Of a stretch of 64,000 bases of DNA, positions 47,200 to 58,556 are shown in pieces. Source of the DNA: Jaapia argillacea MUCL 33604 (lineage: Eukaryota; Basidiomycota; Agaricomycetes; Jaapiales; Jaapiaceae); the NCBI GenBank assembly GCA_000697665.1, contig KL197715.1:847168-911167 (forward strand), in the 5' to 3' direction. Both the position numbers and the translations under genes were made by a program. Numbering within the stretch: the first letter of the stretch is position 1; each line of letters begins with the position of its first letter. The notes beneath the pieces are model-generated. The model made no database searches. It was not told the DNA's origin and worked only from the letters and a program-made list of their open reading frames with translations.

Positions 47200-48025
47200 C
47201 TACGCCAGAATTAGGTAGTCGAACATGATGAGAGGGGCGAAGATACGCACTGAGCGAAGGGTACTGAAGAGGGATTTCGTCGCTTTTGACAGGAAGTTTT
47301 GTAAGGTCGAGGGGATATGGACAACCAATCCACGCGTTGCGGACCTCGTGGTCACTGTGAACTGAAGGGTCAACCTGACATAAGCATCAACTGCGGCGGG
47401 ACCTACGTTCTCTGAAGAGGAGATGAAGGATGACATCAGACCCTGCCTGACATTGAGAAGGAAGAGAGGATTATAGGCTTACTTGTTCTCGGGTCAGTGG
47501 ATGGATTAGCACGCTGCACAGATCATAGGTGATTCCGAAATGAGGACAAGGACAAGGCAAACGAGATACCTGAGATCACCTCGATTCAAGGCGAGATATG
47601 AGAACACGGAAGAGAAAGATTCAGCAGGGCACCAGATCTCGTAGGAACCTAGAGAATATACGGCCACGGGTCAAGATATTGTGAGGAGGCAATCGGTGGA
47701 CATACCGACAGGGTGTGGGCCAATGGGTTCCATGTTAACTCGCCACAATGGAACAGCTATGAATGCTCCATCTCGACGTAGTCGAAGTACAGCATCCCTT
47801 AGTTCAAGTGCTGCCTGGTGCTCCTCAGCATTGTGCTGATGAAAGTAGATATCTACGTTTCGAGTTGTGCATCCATCGCGGGACAGTTGGCGTAGGGACA
47901 CTTACGGAAATGCCATTCCCTAAGGTGAGTGTCGCTTTAGAGTGGGTTTCTGAACACGCTAAAAGCCAGAAAGCATACTTGATCTCAGAATCAAGAACTG
48001 TTTGAAGGTCTGTTACTGGGCTCAT
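47200..48025 (-). CDS. DOPA 4,5-dioxygenase family protein
   Basis: Exons 48025-47979, 47919-47906, 47852-47706, 47648-47570 and 47513-47483 are well supported by phase and motif; a last exon 47442-47200 is provisional. The joined product reads KEWHFHIYFHQ, then a helix with ELRDAVLRL, GAFIAVPLWRVNMEPIGPHPVG, SYEIW and VLIHPLTREQ, which is the DOPA 4,5-dioxygenase fold, with the metal-binding histidines. In Amanita a member opens the DOPA ring on the way to betalamic acid or muscaflavin pigments; other fungal members have unknown phenolic substrates. Exon 2 is 14 nt and encodes the first active-site His motif. The intron before the last exon would be only 40 nt, so the C-terminus (from ISSSENVGP) is uncertain. 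Length 186 aa. Confidence 0.82.
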
Positions 48026-48177
48026 GATGGTTTGGAAGCAACTGCAATTGCGTGTTCGCTCGCCATGCAGCTGAAGCATTTACGGTCAGAGCGGACCGGA
48101 CCTACAAGAATTCCTTGATTGTGTATATATACAACAGATTTGCGCAGCTAGAACCCAATACCATCAATAGAAAACAT

Positions 48178-50068
48178 CTATGTTGATGTCTTCACTTTGG
48201 ATGGCAAAACTCGGATTGTCACATTCTCAACCACATATTCCGAGTCCGCATACCCGAGCATCTGAGGAAGATAAGAGCTATGAAAACATATATTCGTCAA
48301 AAGCACGTCAGAGAAGAAAGACATGAAGGACTCGCCTATTCAACCCCTTGACTTTGTCGATCTGCGCAGAGTTATAGTTGGCAAGTCCCCTTCCGACCTC
48401 TTCCAACTCCCACTCTTCGTATCCTTCTCCTTTCGGAAGAACTAGATCTCCTTCAGGGATCGCAGTTAAAGTAGTCGATGTATCATCGGCGGTTGAACCA
48501 AAACTCGACAAAGAATCCAATGATGCTATAGATGAACTCATTGAAGCGGCTGGCATCAGTGATGGGGTCGGAGGTTGGGATGGAGACGAGCCACTGGTGT
48601 ACTCGTCCTCAACTCGTGCCACTTCGACATCCACAGCTGCATTGGCCGAGGTGGTTTGTTTTCTGATGCATATTTTGACTGCCTGTCCTGAGGCGAAGGC
48701 TCCTCGCACTCCCAGGACCCCCACCGAAAGCAATCTACCCCCCGATTCGCGACGAGATAGAACGTTGTGCGCCCCTGCATCAATGATAACGCTCCCAGAG
48801 GGGGAGAGAGTATGAGATGTCCAGGACTTGAGGTCCCGCAGAGGCGTCGGCGAGGGAAGAAAAGTGGTATGCGGAGGTCTAGTGAGTAAGTTGATGGACG
48901 AAGATGGAGACACTGCGCCACTCGTGCTTTCCGGACTCGACTCTTTTGAATGGATAATCGGGGAGGACCGGCCTGACCCCGCAGGTGTCGAAGGTTTGGA
49001 TCTCAAAGAATTGTTGTACTCGATGATTCGGAAGATGTTGCTCGGATGCTTGCTGGAGGTGATGATGGTTGTCACGCCAGCAGCAGTTGCAATCTCTGCA
49101 GCGATGAGTTTCGTCTCCATACCACCAGTTCCAAGATTTGATCCTAGTGTGCTTGTGCTAACTACCATTTTCTCGGATTAGAAATCGAAATCGGAGGGTG
49201 TGGGATCATATTCTGACCTTGGGCGCGAATTGCAGGGATAGACGAGACGACTTGGATGGGTTTTGCTGTGGGATCTTTACGTGGGTTGCTTGTGTAGAGA
49301 CCGTCTACATCCGTAAGGAGGAAAAGGTAATCGGCGTGAAGCATAGAGGAAGTGATGGCTGATAGAGTGTCGTTGTCGCCAAATTTGATTTCCTGTGATT
49401 CTACTTCAGACATTATCTAATCATATTTAACAACGCTACTCACGCTAACTGATACTGTATCGTTTTCATTGACAATGGGAATGACTCCCATTGAAAGAAG
49501 TTCTTTAAAGGTATTGACGGCATTCAGGTATCGAGTTCTCTAAGATGAAGGGATTAGGGCTCGAGATCCAAGAATCTGGAAGGATTGTGATGAAACATAC
49601 ATCAGAAATATCTCCACGAGTGAGCAGGACCTGAGCGATTGGTTGACCGAGTTGACCGAACAAGTTATCCCAGAGAGCGATAAGCCGTCCTTGGCCAATT
49701 GCAGCGAGAGCCTGGTCAAGATCGAGGCCCTTCAATTGACCGCGGAAAACATCAGCGGCGAGGAAGACGCGATCTGACCTGTTTCCCAGACAAACTCTTC
49801 GGCCTACTGGCCATTTCCATCCTTTTCAATCCCACACCAATAGCACCTGAGCTAACCAGCACAACCTTATGTCCTTGGGTTCGAAGGTTGATGACCGTCT
49901 CCACCAATGCGGAGAGGGTTGATAGTAGTGGCTGATGTGTTGTCTCATGGACGATGGAGGAGGTCCCTACGCGTTACGGTCTTTCTCAGGTGATGATGCA
50001 ACAATAACATGAGGAGAGGAATACTTACCCAGTTTTATGACAATCGTGCAAGGACGAGAGCGAGCCAT
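48178..50068 (-). CDS. PRO1: Glutamate 5-kinase with C-terminal PUA domain
   Basis: Seven exons: 50068-50029, 49966-49779, 49729-49601, 49539-49444, 49392-49218, 49161-48332 and 48261-48178; 513 aa. The first step of proline synthesis: phosphorylation of glutamate by ATP. Motifs of the amino-acid kinase fold: IVIKLGTSSI at the start, [66 protein letters not shown] and [12 protein letters not shown]. The PUA part begins [10 protein letters not shown] and closes with [15 protein letters not shown] in the last exon. Two Ser/Pro-rich inserts (after the kinase domain and inside the PUA domain) are longer than usual. The exon 6 donor is GTCCTT, weak but the only one that keeps phase. Confidence 0.92.
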
Positions 50069-51125
50069 GTCGAAATAGAGAGCCTGGTCAAGTGTTCACC
50101 TTGCTTTTTACTCTAGTCATAAACCCATGACTGGAGTCAGGATGCACGCCGAGGCGAGCAGACAGTGCAAGGGCTGCGTACATTGTCTTGCAAGACCGAC
50201 CTAACGCAGGGCTAAGGCGAGCGAGAACAGGGAGAAACGGTGATGGACTAAGGACTCCAACAGCTTGAAGACATCCAAAATCCCGAGTCAGTACGATGGA
50301 ACGCGCCGACACCACGTGGTGGGCTGATCCGTTTGTACTTTATCCTCGCCGCCATCACGGCGGGAAGCAACAGGGTTTGTTGCCTTGCTTCACTGTTCCA
50401 GAGAGTCACCCTGGCAGTCACTACCACCATCGCTTTCCAAGACGGTCTCAAATCTGGGTCAAAGTGAAAATGAAGAATGAGGACGAGTTCTCCAAACTTC
50501 TCTGATTTTGAACCACCCACGCCGCTGATCTTATTATGATCAAGGGAACCGACTATGTACTTTGTTGGACCAGATGTCTATCACAAGGGCCTCTGAGACT
50601 TTGAAGTGAACGACACTTCTACAGTTAGTGGCTCATTTGCACCAGTTTACCGAGGTTATGCTTGCTGGTCGGCATCAGTGGTCTATTGCAACGATCGCAT
50701 GAAGGCTCCGAAGTTGGTAGTTCGATTCTTGTAGGATTATCTTATCATTCACAGGTACGGGTAGCAAGCTAACTTGAAGACATGGTTCTGACTTGGGAAT
50801 GAGAGATCGAGACTGAGAACATCTGCGCCCGTCACGCAAACTCAGTTCCACCCATGCCTATACCAACTTTACTAGTTGCTTGTGTCCGAGGTGGAGTTGC
50901 ATAATCAGCGCCGTAACTGCGTTGGAGATGATCGAGAATCGTGAAGTTCCGAGGGACACGGTGGTGGCGGGAAGTGAGACAAAAGCAGCTCTCTGAGAAA
51001 CTGATCTACGCAGAACAAATCCCTTACAAGAAGGGACCAACAATGGAGTTTCAAATATCACTCTGCGAACAGACGAACGAGAGGTAAGTAAAGGCGTAGA
51101 AAGAACCTTAAAGACGGACATATAA
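50069..51125. other. 1 kb intergenic, nothing recognised
   Basis: It lies between the PRO1 start and the 3' end of the next F-box gene. Short frames only. The part next to 50068 is the likely PRO1 promoter. Confidence 0.4.
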
Positions 51126-52320
51126 TCAAGATCGAATCCGACTGCTCTGGTAGACATGAAAATCCAGTATCCCCCTAGATTCCACTTTGGAAAGTCCCAT
51201 CCTAACGGCGAGTGCCACATTGTTCATTTCCCCAATCGATGCCGGCGGAGGAAAGTATAGATTAAGGACGAACTTGCGAAGTCCATCAAAGGATGGGCTA
51301 GTGAGGACTCTGTCAAGGTCGTTCCATTGCGAGTAATGTGAACGATACCGCGCAGCTATTATCAGCTCCTTCAAGGAAGAAGAATGCACTTGTGATAAAA
51401 TGCGCGAAAGGAGTAGCGGTAAGGTATTCGAACGGATTTCCGGAGGGAAGGATAGCTTGAGGGTTTGAAGAAGGGGTAGGTGAGAAAAAAATGGGTTGGT
51501 CCCAATGTCCGCTGGCAGATAATACTCAACGAACGACCACAGCTTGATCACAAGGTGTAGACAAACCAACTAGAGAATCGACCACGATGGACGGACATGA
51601 AATAGATAAATGAAGGGACCGCAGCGAGGGGCCAACCGAGTGAAGGAGTTGAGAAGCGTCGCCAATATCGATGACAATCGGCATGATGGGTATCGAAAGA
51701 TGGTGGATCTTGGGTAGATCAATCGTGCGGATCGCAGAGAAGGCATCTTTGATGTAGCGGCCGAGGAAGGAGCGGATACGAAGTGAAGTTAGAGGGCACG
51801 ACTCTCCAATTCTTCGCTCCGCGTCGTTGGATACTGGCTGCACGATCGTATTACTCAAAATATTGGCGTTCCTAAGCCGGGTGTTGGTACAGAGGAGTCG
51901 GATGAGGTAATTGGCGGGGATGGTACATTCTTGAATGGTAAGGGTGGTCAGGGTGAAGGCGTCAAGGAGAAAGTAGTTCCTCGTAGAGGGGACTAAGAAG
52001 TTCACCCTATGGAGGAGGAGGCCCTCGAGCTGCTCAAAACAGGGACGGAGGTGAAGGATCTCGGCCATCCACGATGAATCGACATTAGGGTCGGAAATGA
52101 CCAACTGCCGAACATACTGCGCAAGGCCAGGACTTGTGGTCATCAACTGCTGCAAGCGACGAGCGTCACCGGCGCGTTCAAGGGTAATGACCCTGAAGAG
52201 GTGGCTGCGACTGGACGCGACCCAATCTCGACAGGTCAATGAGCACGACCTCAATGTTGGGTGATCATTGTGGAGGTGGTCGATGATAATATCGGTGATT
52301 TCACCTGGAATGGAAGGCAT
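51126..52320 (-). CDS. F-box protein
   Basis: Start ATG at 52320. An F-box-like N-terminus reads MPSIPGEITDIIIDHLHND, then LRSCSLTCRDWVASSRSHLFR, typical of Agaricomycete F-box proteins. The body has leucine-rich segments (LEGLLLHRVNF, TLTTLTIQECTI, SLRSLHLSIS). The frame changes near 51543-51582. A GT-AG intron of 40 nt there (51582-51543) keeps the phase and gives 384 aa, continuing LWSFVEYYLPADIGTN to the stop at 51126. Forty nt is short for this genome, so a frameshift is an alternative. Substrate receptor of an SCF ligase by family; target unknown. Confidence 0.72.
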
Positions 52321-53029
52321 GACCAGATTTGAACGAAGAGAGTTGGATTGTGAATGCAGCCCGAGGTCAAGCAAAGGACTGAAGTTTCGGTCGAAGGGAG
52401 ACCATGGTCGCAATGGTCCACAGAGCCCGACATGCTGGACCGTGGTCCATGAAGGACTAAACCGCCTTTGCCAATCCTCCCTCAACTTCGCCTCTGCACT
52501 TAGCTGAATGCTGGTGAATACTTGCCACCAACCTACCCACGTTCAATGAACTTGGAACGCCATCTCTCATGCGAAATTCTGTACGAAGCAATTATTTCGT
52601 ACCGAGTTTGTGTGCACTGATTATGCGTAGTCCCGTCTATTTTCGTACACTATCCAGGTTGGCAGGCGCCAGTTACTTACTTACTATTCCCCAGGCGTTC
52701 CTGGTGAGGTGACGAAACTTGACGACCAAACAAGTTGGCTGCGTCCCATTCTAAATGAGCCTCTTCCAGCAACGTCTGAAAAACCCTACCACATAGTCTT
52801 CTTCGAGCCATGTCCGACCGAAAACCTCAGGCTCATCCCATCCATGGTCAAATCCAATCGAACCTCCAGCCTGCCAATACACCCAACAGCAGACCGAGGC
52901 CACTCGTCTGGTACGTTAGACCATACAATGGCGAATATTCGGACACTCACCGGAGTTGAAACGTTCAGACTACGGCATCATCAGAGCGTCTGACTCCACA
53001 TCAAAGTACTAGCAGAGGCCATGACCCGA
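52321..53029. other. Intergenic, nothing recognised
   Basis: Upstream side of the F-box gene. An A+T-rich spacer with no coding domain visible. Confidence 0.4.
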
Positions 53030-53860
53030 ATACATGGAGTAGTAACTCGCGGGCACCCATTTCGCAGAAGATAAACCGAGATCTGCTGCCACCAGTGGCG
53101 TACGACCATCATGATGCTAAGTGTCAGCTATACGCCTGCACGTTTCTGCCTCCATTTCCGCCCTTAACCGGAATCCGGATTATCGCCCCCTTCTGAAGGG
53201 GCCGGTCATCAGGGAGGAATACCGGTTCCGCAACCAATACCCCAGGCAACTACTATGAGTATACCGGGATTTGAGGATGCCATAGTCACATTATTCATCA
53301 GAGGAAGTACCCACTGGTGCTTGAACAGGTAAGGAGTTATATGATAGGGGGCGTCCGTCATTAAGATTCACATAAGACCAGATTTTCTAAGATGCTCTTG
53401 CACGACCGTGTACCCCATCACATGCATCACACCAGGTCCAGCATACATGGATTCAACTCGCGGGCCTTGCAGCCGCAGGCCCGTAAGTCCCGCATCAACC
53501 GAGATCTGCTGTACATGTCACCAGTGGCGTACGATCCGCATGGTGCTAAGTAGCAGCAATACGCCTGTACGTTTCAGCCTCCTTTTCCGCCCTTAACGGG
53601 AATCCGGATTACCGCCCCCTTCTGAGGGGGCCCGATCATCAGGGAGGAATACCGGTTCCACACTGAGGGACTTGAGGAAGACGATGATATCCGAGGAGTC
53701 TTATCACACTATTGAACTCTTCGATACACGAGCGATCAATGCGGGGTTACTGCTTCTCATTCCGAAATAGATATATGCTCCTCGTATCGCTAGGGGAATC
53801 AGCTGTAAGCTGGAGCATCCTGGAACCAAGGCACCCATCGAAAGATCCTAACCACAATCA
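53030..53860. repeat. About 415-bp unit in two tandem copies
   Basis: Unit 1 starts near 53030, unit 2 near 53443. The best-conserved 160-200 bp (53074-53230 and 53497-53659) share ACCGAGATCTGCTG, CAGTGGCGTACGA, TTTCCGCCCTTAAC and CAGGGAGGAATACCGGTTCC. They contain short GC-rich inverted repeats (AATCCGGATT; CCCCTTCTGAAGGGG in unit 1). The second half of each unit is more diverged. No coding frame runs through the repeat. Confidence 0.75.
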
Positions 53861-54071
53861 GGAGTGACTGAGAATAGCACAGGGGGGCAGGAGAACACCA
53901 AGTTATTTTTAAAAACTAAACCAGCATGCTAAGCTACTTTGATTGCAACGTTCCAAATACATCGTGATGAATTAATGTCCCAGTGTCAAGTCCTATCGAA
54001 CGTAGAAATATGTCCAGTCGTGATGCGTGATATCAATGCGATACGTGTGGGGGGTAAACAAATGCAAATGA

Positions 54072-55244
54072 TCAATGCAAAACAACAGGGGCGCTAGGAA
54101 CAGAGGGATGAGGTTCTTCAGTCGCAACAAGTACTTCAGGGATAGGAGGGGTATGGGGTCTAGTATTTGTCCGTGTAAGTTCCGTATCCGCGTCCGACTC
54201 TGAAGGTGCATCCCCAATCGAAGCTCGTCCCACTTCCAGATCAACATCCGCACTGCCCACACCCACACCCACACCAACACCCCTTTCCTCCATCATAGGA
54301 ACAGCCGCAATCGCCGCCGCCTTTGTCAATTCCATCACCTCCAACTTCATCTTATGCGCAATCTGCATACACACTCTCCCACCGTGTATCTGTGCAGCCA
54401 TGAAGCATACATGGAGGATTGGACCGCTGGCTTTGTAGAAGACGGGGACGTGTCGCCAGATACGGACGTAGAAGAGGATGATGGCGAATTGTTCGAAGAA
54501 GGTACCGGAGAAAATACCGATGGCGGTCCAGAAGAAGACGTTGTGCAAGAACCTCGGACGGTCTCGCATGATTCTGTAGAGCATTACGGCGAGATGAGGG
54601 AAAATCTCGAAGATCATTTCAAAGGTTCCTGTTGGAACGGACAGTGTTAGTTCATCGGGCGAGACCACGACGAAGGACAAGGAAGACTTACCGTATATTA
54701 GAATTAGCTTAAATTCGGTCATTGCGAGAAATCCTGTTTGGTTTTCGCTAGTGACTACGATGAGGCCCAGAATGTTGATAGTGATCGCGGCGATATGGTG
54801 GACGGCGGACACGACGGATATTTTTGTTCGATAAACCAGTTCAAACAGGTAGATTGTGGGGACAGTCAGGTAGCAGAACGCTAGTAGTAAGATGGTCAGC
54901 AGTGAGGGCAAACAATGCTTACAAGAACACACACCTAGGATATCACCGTTCGTCATTTGTTGAAACGCATCCTGGTCCTTGTAGAGTGGTGTGTCGAAGG
55001 GACGGTTACGAACGAATGTCTCCCATATCGAATATGCCCCGATACAACAGATAACTTTGAGACCGAAAGAGACGACGTGATTCGTGAGGGATCGTTGAGC
55101 ACCGACGTCCATGGTAGGCCATGATTTGTGAAATATTCGGGGCATAAAGTAAGGTTCCAGAAAGAGACGGACGACGAGCCATACGAGACATAACTCAATG
55201 CCAACGACGGGCAGAGAGTAGTTGAGTAGAATAGATATCGACAT
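54072..55244 (-). CDS. TLC-domain-like multi-pass membrane protein
   Basis: Three exons: 55244-54935, 54880-54692 and 54628-54072; 351 aa. Start at the first true ATG. About seven hydrophobic segments are visible, starting LNYSLPVVGIELCLVWLVV, with VVSFGLKVICCIGAYSIWE, FCYLTVPTIYLFELVYR, SVVSAVHHIAAITINILGLIV, FPHLAVMLYRIMRD, FFWTAIGIFSGTFFEQFAII and a last one before an Ala-rich helix. The VHHI motif in the fourth segment, with the spacing of the others, resembles TLC (TRAM-LAG1-CLN8) proteins, which act on or sense sphingolipids and other lipids in the ER. The 80-residue C-terminus is acidic and Pro-rich, cytosolic. The ceramide-synthase signature itself is not seen, so function is open. 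Confidence 0.7.
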   Translation of the reverse strand: MSISILLNYSLPVVGIELCLVWLVVRLFLEPYFMPRIFHKSWPTMDVGAQRSLTNHVVSFGLKVICCIGAYSIWETFVRNRPFDTPLYKDQDAFQQMTNGDILGVCSCKHCLPSLLTILLLAFCYLTVPTIYLFELVYRTKISVVSAVHHIAAITINILGLIVVTSENQTGFLAMTEFKLILIYGKSSLSFVVVSPDELTLSVPTGTFEMIFEIFPHLAVMLYRIMRDRPRFLHNVFFWTAIGIFSGTFFEQFAIILFYVRIWRHVPVFYKASGPILHVCFMAAQIHGGRVCMQIAHKMKLEVMELTKAAAIAAVPMMEERGVGVGVGVGSADVDLEVGRASIGDAPSESDADTELTRTNTRPHTPPIPEVLVATEEPHPSVPSAPVVLH

Positions 55245-55987
55245 AGTGGGGAGTCCAGAGGGGGGAGGGTAACGAGTGGAGGTACCTTCACGGTATTCAA
55301 AGAACGACAAGAAAATTATAAGGAAGAAATGAAATGGTGCGTTTTGCTGTCAGAGTCTCGTAACTCGCTGTGCGGATCGGAAGTATAGGCGAGAACCTGA
55401 TTCGGAACATATTGCAATTCGTGAAGCATGTTCGGATGCGATTGGGCTAAAGTTAGATTTATTAGGAGGGTGATTGAGGGGTATCCTGCGGAGACCTGTG
55501 CGGTACTTCTGCACGAGCCTCCCATCGAACTGCACAGAGGTCAAACTTCGCACGTAGGGGTCTGATCCCGAACAGATCCACGGCTAAGCACGGCTGCGCA
55601 TGATGGATGATGGTCGACCCACTCCGTTCATCCCTCTCAAGTGACCCCTGCTGTTGCGCACATTTCGCCACCCGGGACGCTAGACACTGCTGGACATGGG
55701 CACGGCCTGCCAAGACGGTCCGTGAAACACACAAGGGGAATGCATTCAGCCAAGCCAAAATCAGCCCATAAGTGCGTAAAATGAAGACATTCGTGGGGGA
55801 AGTTGCCAGGACGGCGAGCAACGAAGGCTCTGGGCAAGCAACGGTCTTTCCCTTTTTGGAAGTGGCGCCACAACGCCAGTCTGAATTTGCCTCTTCGTTT
55901 GCTCCCACCAAAATTCCTTGTCTTCCTGGTCACCTTGTCTTCCATACACGTCGAACTCTATCATATCACCTGTTCTTCAAAATAATA
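55245..55987. promoter_or_regulatory. Divergent promoter region, TLC-like gene / PRPP synthetase
   Basis: 743 bp between head-to-head start codons. Frames inside are shadows without domains. No TATA box is evident near the PRPP synthetase start, in keeping with a housekeeping gene. Confidence 0.45.
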
Positions 55988-57355
55988 ATGATCGCTGGGA
56001 ACTCAGTTCGCCTCCTTACTGGTACTTTGTTTCCGTCTCCCTGAGCGTTTGGACTTTGCGGTGCTGACCGAGTCGAAAATAGGGAACAGTCATCCAGAGC
56101 TCGCTCAAGCAGTGGCTGAGCGGTGAGCCGCACATTCACCACGCAGAACTGTCAGTCCACTGGACTCGGAAATTCACAATCAACCTTCAAAACCTAGACT
56201 CAATACTCCCCTCACATCATGCACCGTTCGAAATTTCTCCAATGGCGAGATCGATGTCAAAATATTCGAATCGGTGCGAGATGAAGACGTCTTCATCATC
56301 CAGTCAGGTTGCGACGATGTGAACGACAACTTGATGGAACTTTTGATTCTCATCTCGGCTTGCAAGACTGCTTCGGCGAAGCGGATCACGGCAGTCATCC
56401 CTTGCTTTCCATATGCCAGGATGGACAAGAAGGACAAGTCGAGGGCTCCGATCACGGCCAAGTTGGTAGCTAACATGCTAGTCGTTGCCGGATGCGATCA
56501 CGTTATCACCATGGATCTCCACGCCAGTCAGATACAAGGATTTTTCGACATCCCAGTCGACAATTTGTACTCTGAGCCGATGATGATATCCTATATCAAG
56601 CGCAATATTCAAGGCTGGCAAGATTGTGTCATCGTTAGTCCCGATGCTGGTGGAGCCAAGAGGTAATCACATTGTTCTACTTCCATTATTTCGAGGATTG
56701 ACGCCCGAGCGCTTCACAGAGTTACCGCTATAGCCGACAAGCTTGGTGTGGAGTTCGCGCTCATCCACCGGAAACGAGATGGTAAGACGCAAGATGCGCC
56801 CGAGAGAATGGAGCTCCTTGTTGGTGTCGTTCGGGATAGGGTATGCGTCTTCCATTCCTACCCATTGATGGATCACTGACATGCGTCGAATCAGGTGGCG
56901 ATTCTAGTAGACGACATGATCGACTCGGGAACCACACTGAAGATGGCCACTCGGACATTGAAGGAAGGAGGTGCGAAGAAGGTGTATGCTTTGATATCAC
57001 ATGGTACGTGTATTTCCATGAACGGCCAACGATCCGCGCCCCTGATTAGCCTCAGGCCTCATGTCAGAGGCCAAAATGAACGAAATAGAAGATCTTGCAT
57101 TAGAGCAACTTGTTGTACGTTCCCACCCCTCATCCATATTTCCCCCACCCCACCCCCACACCCCCTAATTCATCCCTCCCCTTGTAGGTAACAAACACAA
57201 TACCACAAAAACAACACGCCGAGAATTGTGGCAAACTCGTCACTATGGATATTAGTGCTACAATCGCCGAGAGTATTCGCCGAACGCATAATGGCGAGAG
57301 TATTAGTTTGTTGTTTGGCGATTGGGCAGATAGGCTGCATCTTGGACAGTATTGA
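55988..57355 (+). CDS. PRS: Ribose-phosphate pyrophosphokinase (PRPP synthetase)
   Basis: Seven exons: 55988-56021, 56083-56122, 56198-56662, 56720-56840, 56895-57003, 57056-57114 and 57188-57355; 331 aa, close to the 318 aa of animal PRPS1. It makes PRPP from ribose 5-phosphate and ATP for purine, pyrimidine, His, Trp and NAD synthesis. Motifs: [79 protein letters not shown], and the PRPP loop [14 protein letters not shown], then VTNTIPQ and [12 protein letters not shown]. No long insertion is present, so this is the catalytic non-insert type. The first two exons are only 34 and 40 nt. Confidence 0.96.
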
Positions 57356-57888
57356 TGTTGATTTTTATCTGGTCTGTGATTGTGTTTCTAGATGTATCAC
57401 CTCGTCGTAGTGAAGACAGTTTTTTCGCATGACCTCGAGCGTGATGTGAACGTGACCCGCGTTAACAAAGTATCCTCAGTCGAACTTCGATCTTCCTGTT
57501 TATCTCACTTATTTCCTTGACGGAGTCTATCAATGACGGAACCGCAGTACGTGCATATATTGTTCGCTACGACAGATAAATGACGTGCGTCCTCCCATCC
57601 CAGAAACCCCACCACTGTCTCCAATCCACCAAACGAATCAACAACCCAACATTATTCTTGTACCTAACCTCCCACCAACGCTTCCACTGGACCTGAAATC
57701 ATCGGGCAACTCCCACGTTGGCTCTCATACTGATGCCGTCACCCATTTTAAGCTACCTTTTCCTCCCAGCGTATCCTGGGAGTGGCATGTTCTGGCTCTT
57801 TCGTTGTGCGATGATATAAGAAAGCCTCGACTGCGCGGGTTCACATCCTACACCCCCTACATCTCCCCCCTTCACCCAAATACGCGCC
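57356..57888. other. Intergenic
   Basis: 3' flank of PRPP synthetase and promoter of the DUF6593 gene. No further features. Confidence 0.4.
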
Positions 57889-58556
57889 ATGGCTCAGAAA
57901 CTCGAATTCACCACTATCAGTCTCTCAAACCTCGTCATCTCCAACGAAACTGATGTCATCTTCTATGAGATTACTACACCTGAGTGGGAGCCCCAGTTGA
58001 CGAAGATTAAGAGGCAGGACCCAAGGAATAGTTTGTTGCAGGTTGTGGCAGAGTTGGAGAATGAGGGTGGGAAACCTGGGTCTGTGCGTATGCTGGGGTC
58101 GGAAACCGTTCCTTTGGACACGTTCTTGAAGGTAGAGGGCGGGTGAGTCTTTTTCTCCCCACACTCTTCGCGGCGGTTATCTGACGATCTTGTAGCAAGT
58201 TCCATTTCACGAATAAAGAAGGGGTGAATTACGCCTGGCAAGTCGAGAATGGTATATTCCAGGTACTGTCCAGGCTCTTCACCCTTTGAACGTCCGACTG
58301 ATAACCTTTTTTTATATAGTTAATCCGCGACGACGCTCCTCAAACGCCTTTGGCCGAATTTTACCCGCACCAGCGGTATATGTACCTGTTTTCGGTCACG
58401 GAGTATCCGTACCTGATGGTTCAGCCTGCGGCTCTGGAAGACATGGATTTCATCATTGGTGAGTCGACAAGAGTTACCATCGAGCGGATTGAGTTGACGG
58501 GTTTTGTAGTTTCTTTCATACTGGCCGAGGGTACTCGCCGTGGAAGCTTTTACTAG
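57889..58556 (+). CDS. DUF6593 family protein
   Basis: Four exons: 57889-58142, 58196-58262, 58320-58458 and 58510-58556; 168 aa. It fits DUF6593, a basidiomycete-restricted beta-rich domain: DVIFYEITTPEW and TKIKRQ near the start, the VRMLGSETVPLDTFLKVEG block, then FHFTNKEGVNYAWQVENGIFQLIRDD, in which the aromatic YAW is typical, and an aliphatic-rich strand near the end (DFIIVSFILAEGTRR). No signal peptide or membrane helix. Function unknown; the fold is thought to resemble small lipid- or ligand-binding barrels, which is inference. Confidence 0.78.

Noticed and set aside
50640-50760. Possible tRNA (TTCGATT string near 50700)
   Set aside because: No acceptor-stem complementarity or correctly spaced A box could be found.
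53030-53860. Direct repeats as LTRs of a small element
   Set aside because: The copies are adjacent tandem units rather than termini flanking an internal region, and no element-type ends were visible.
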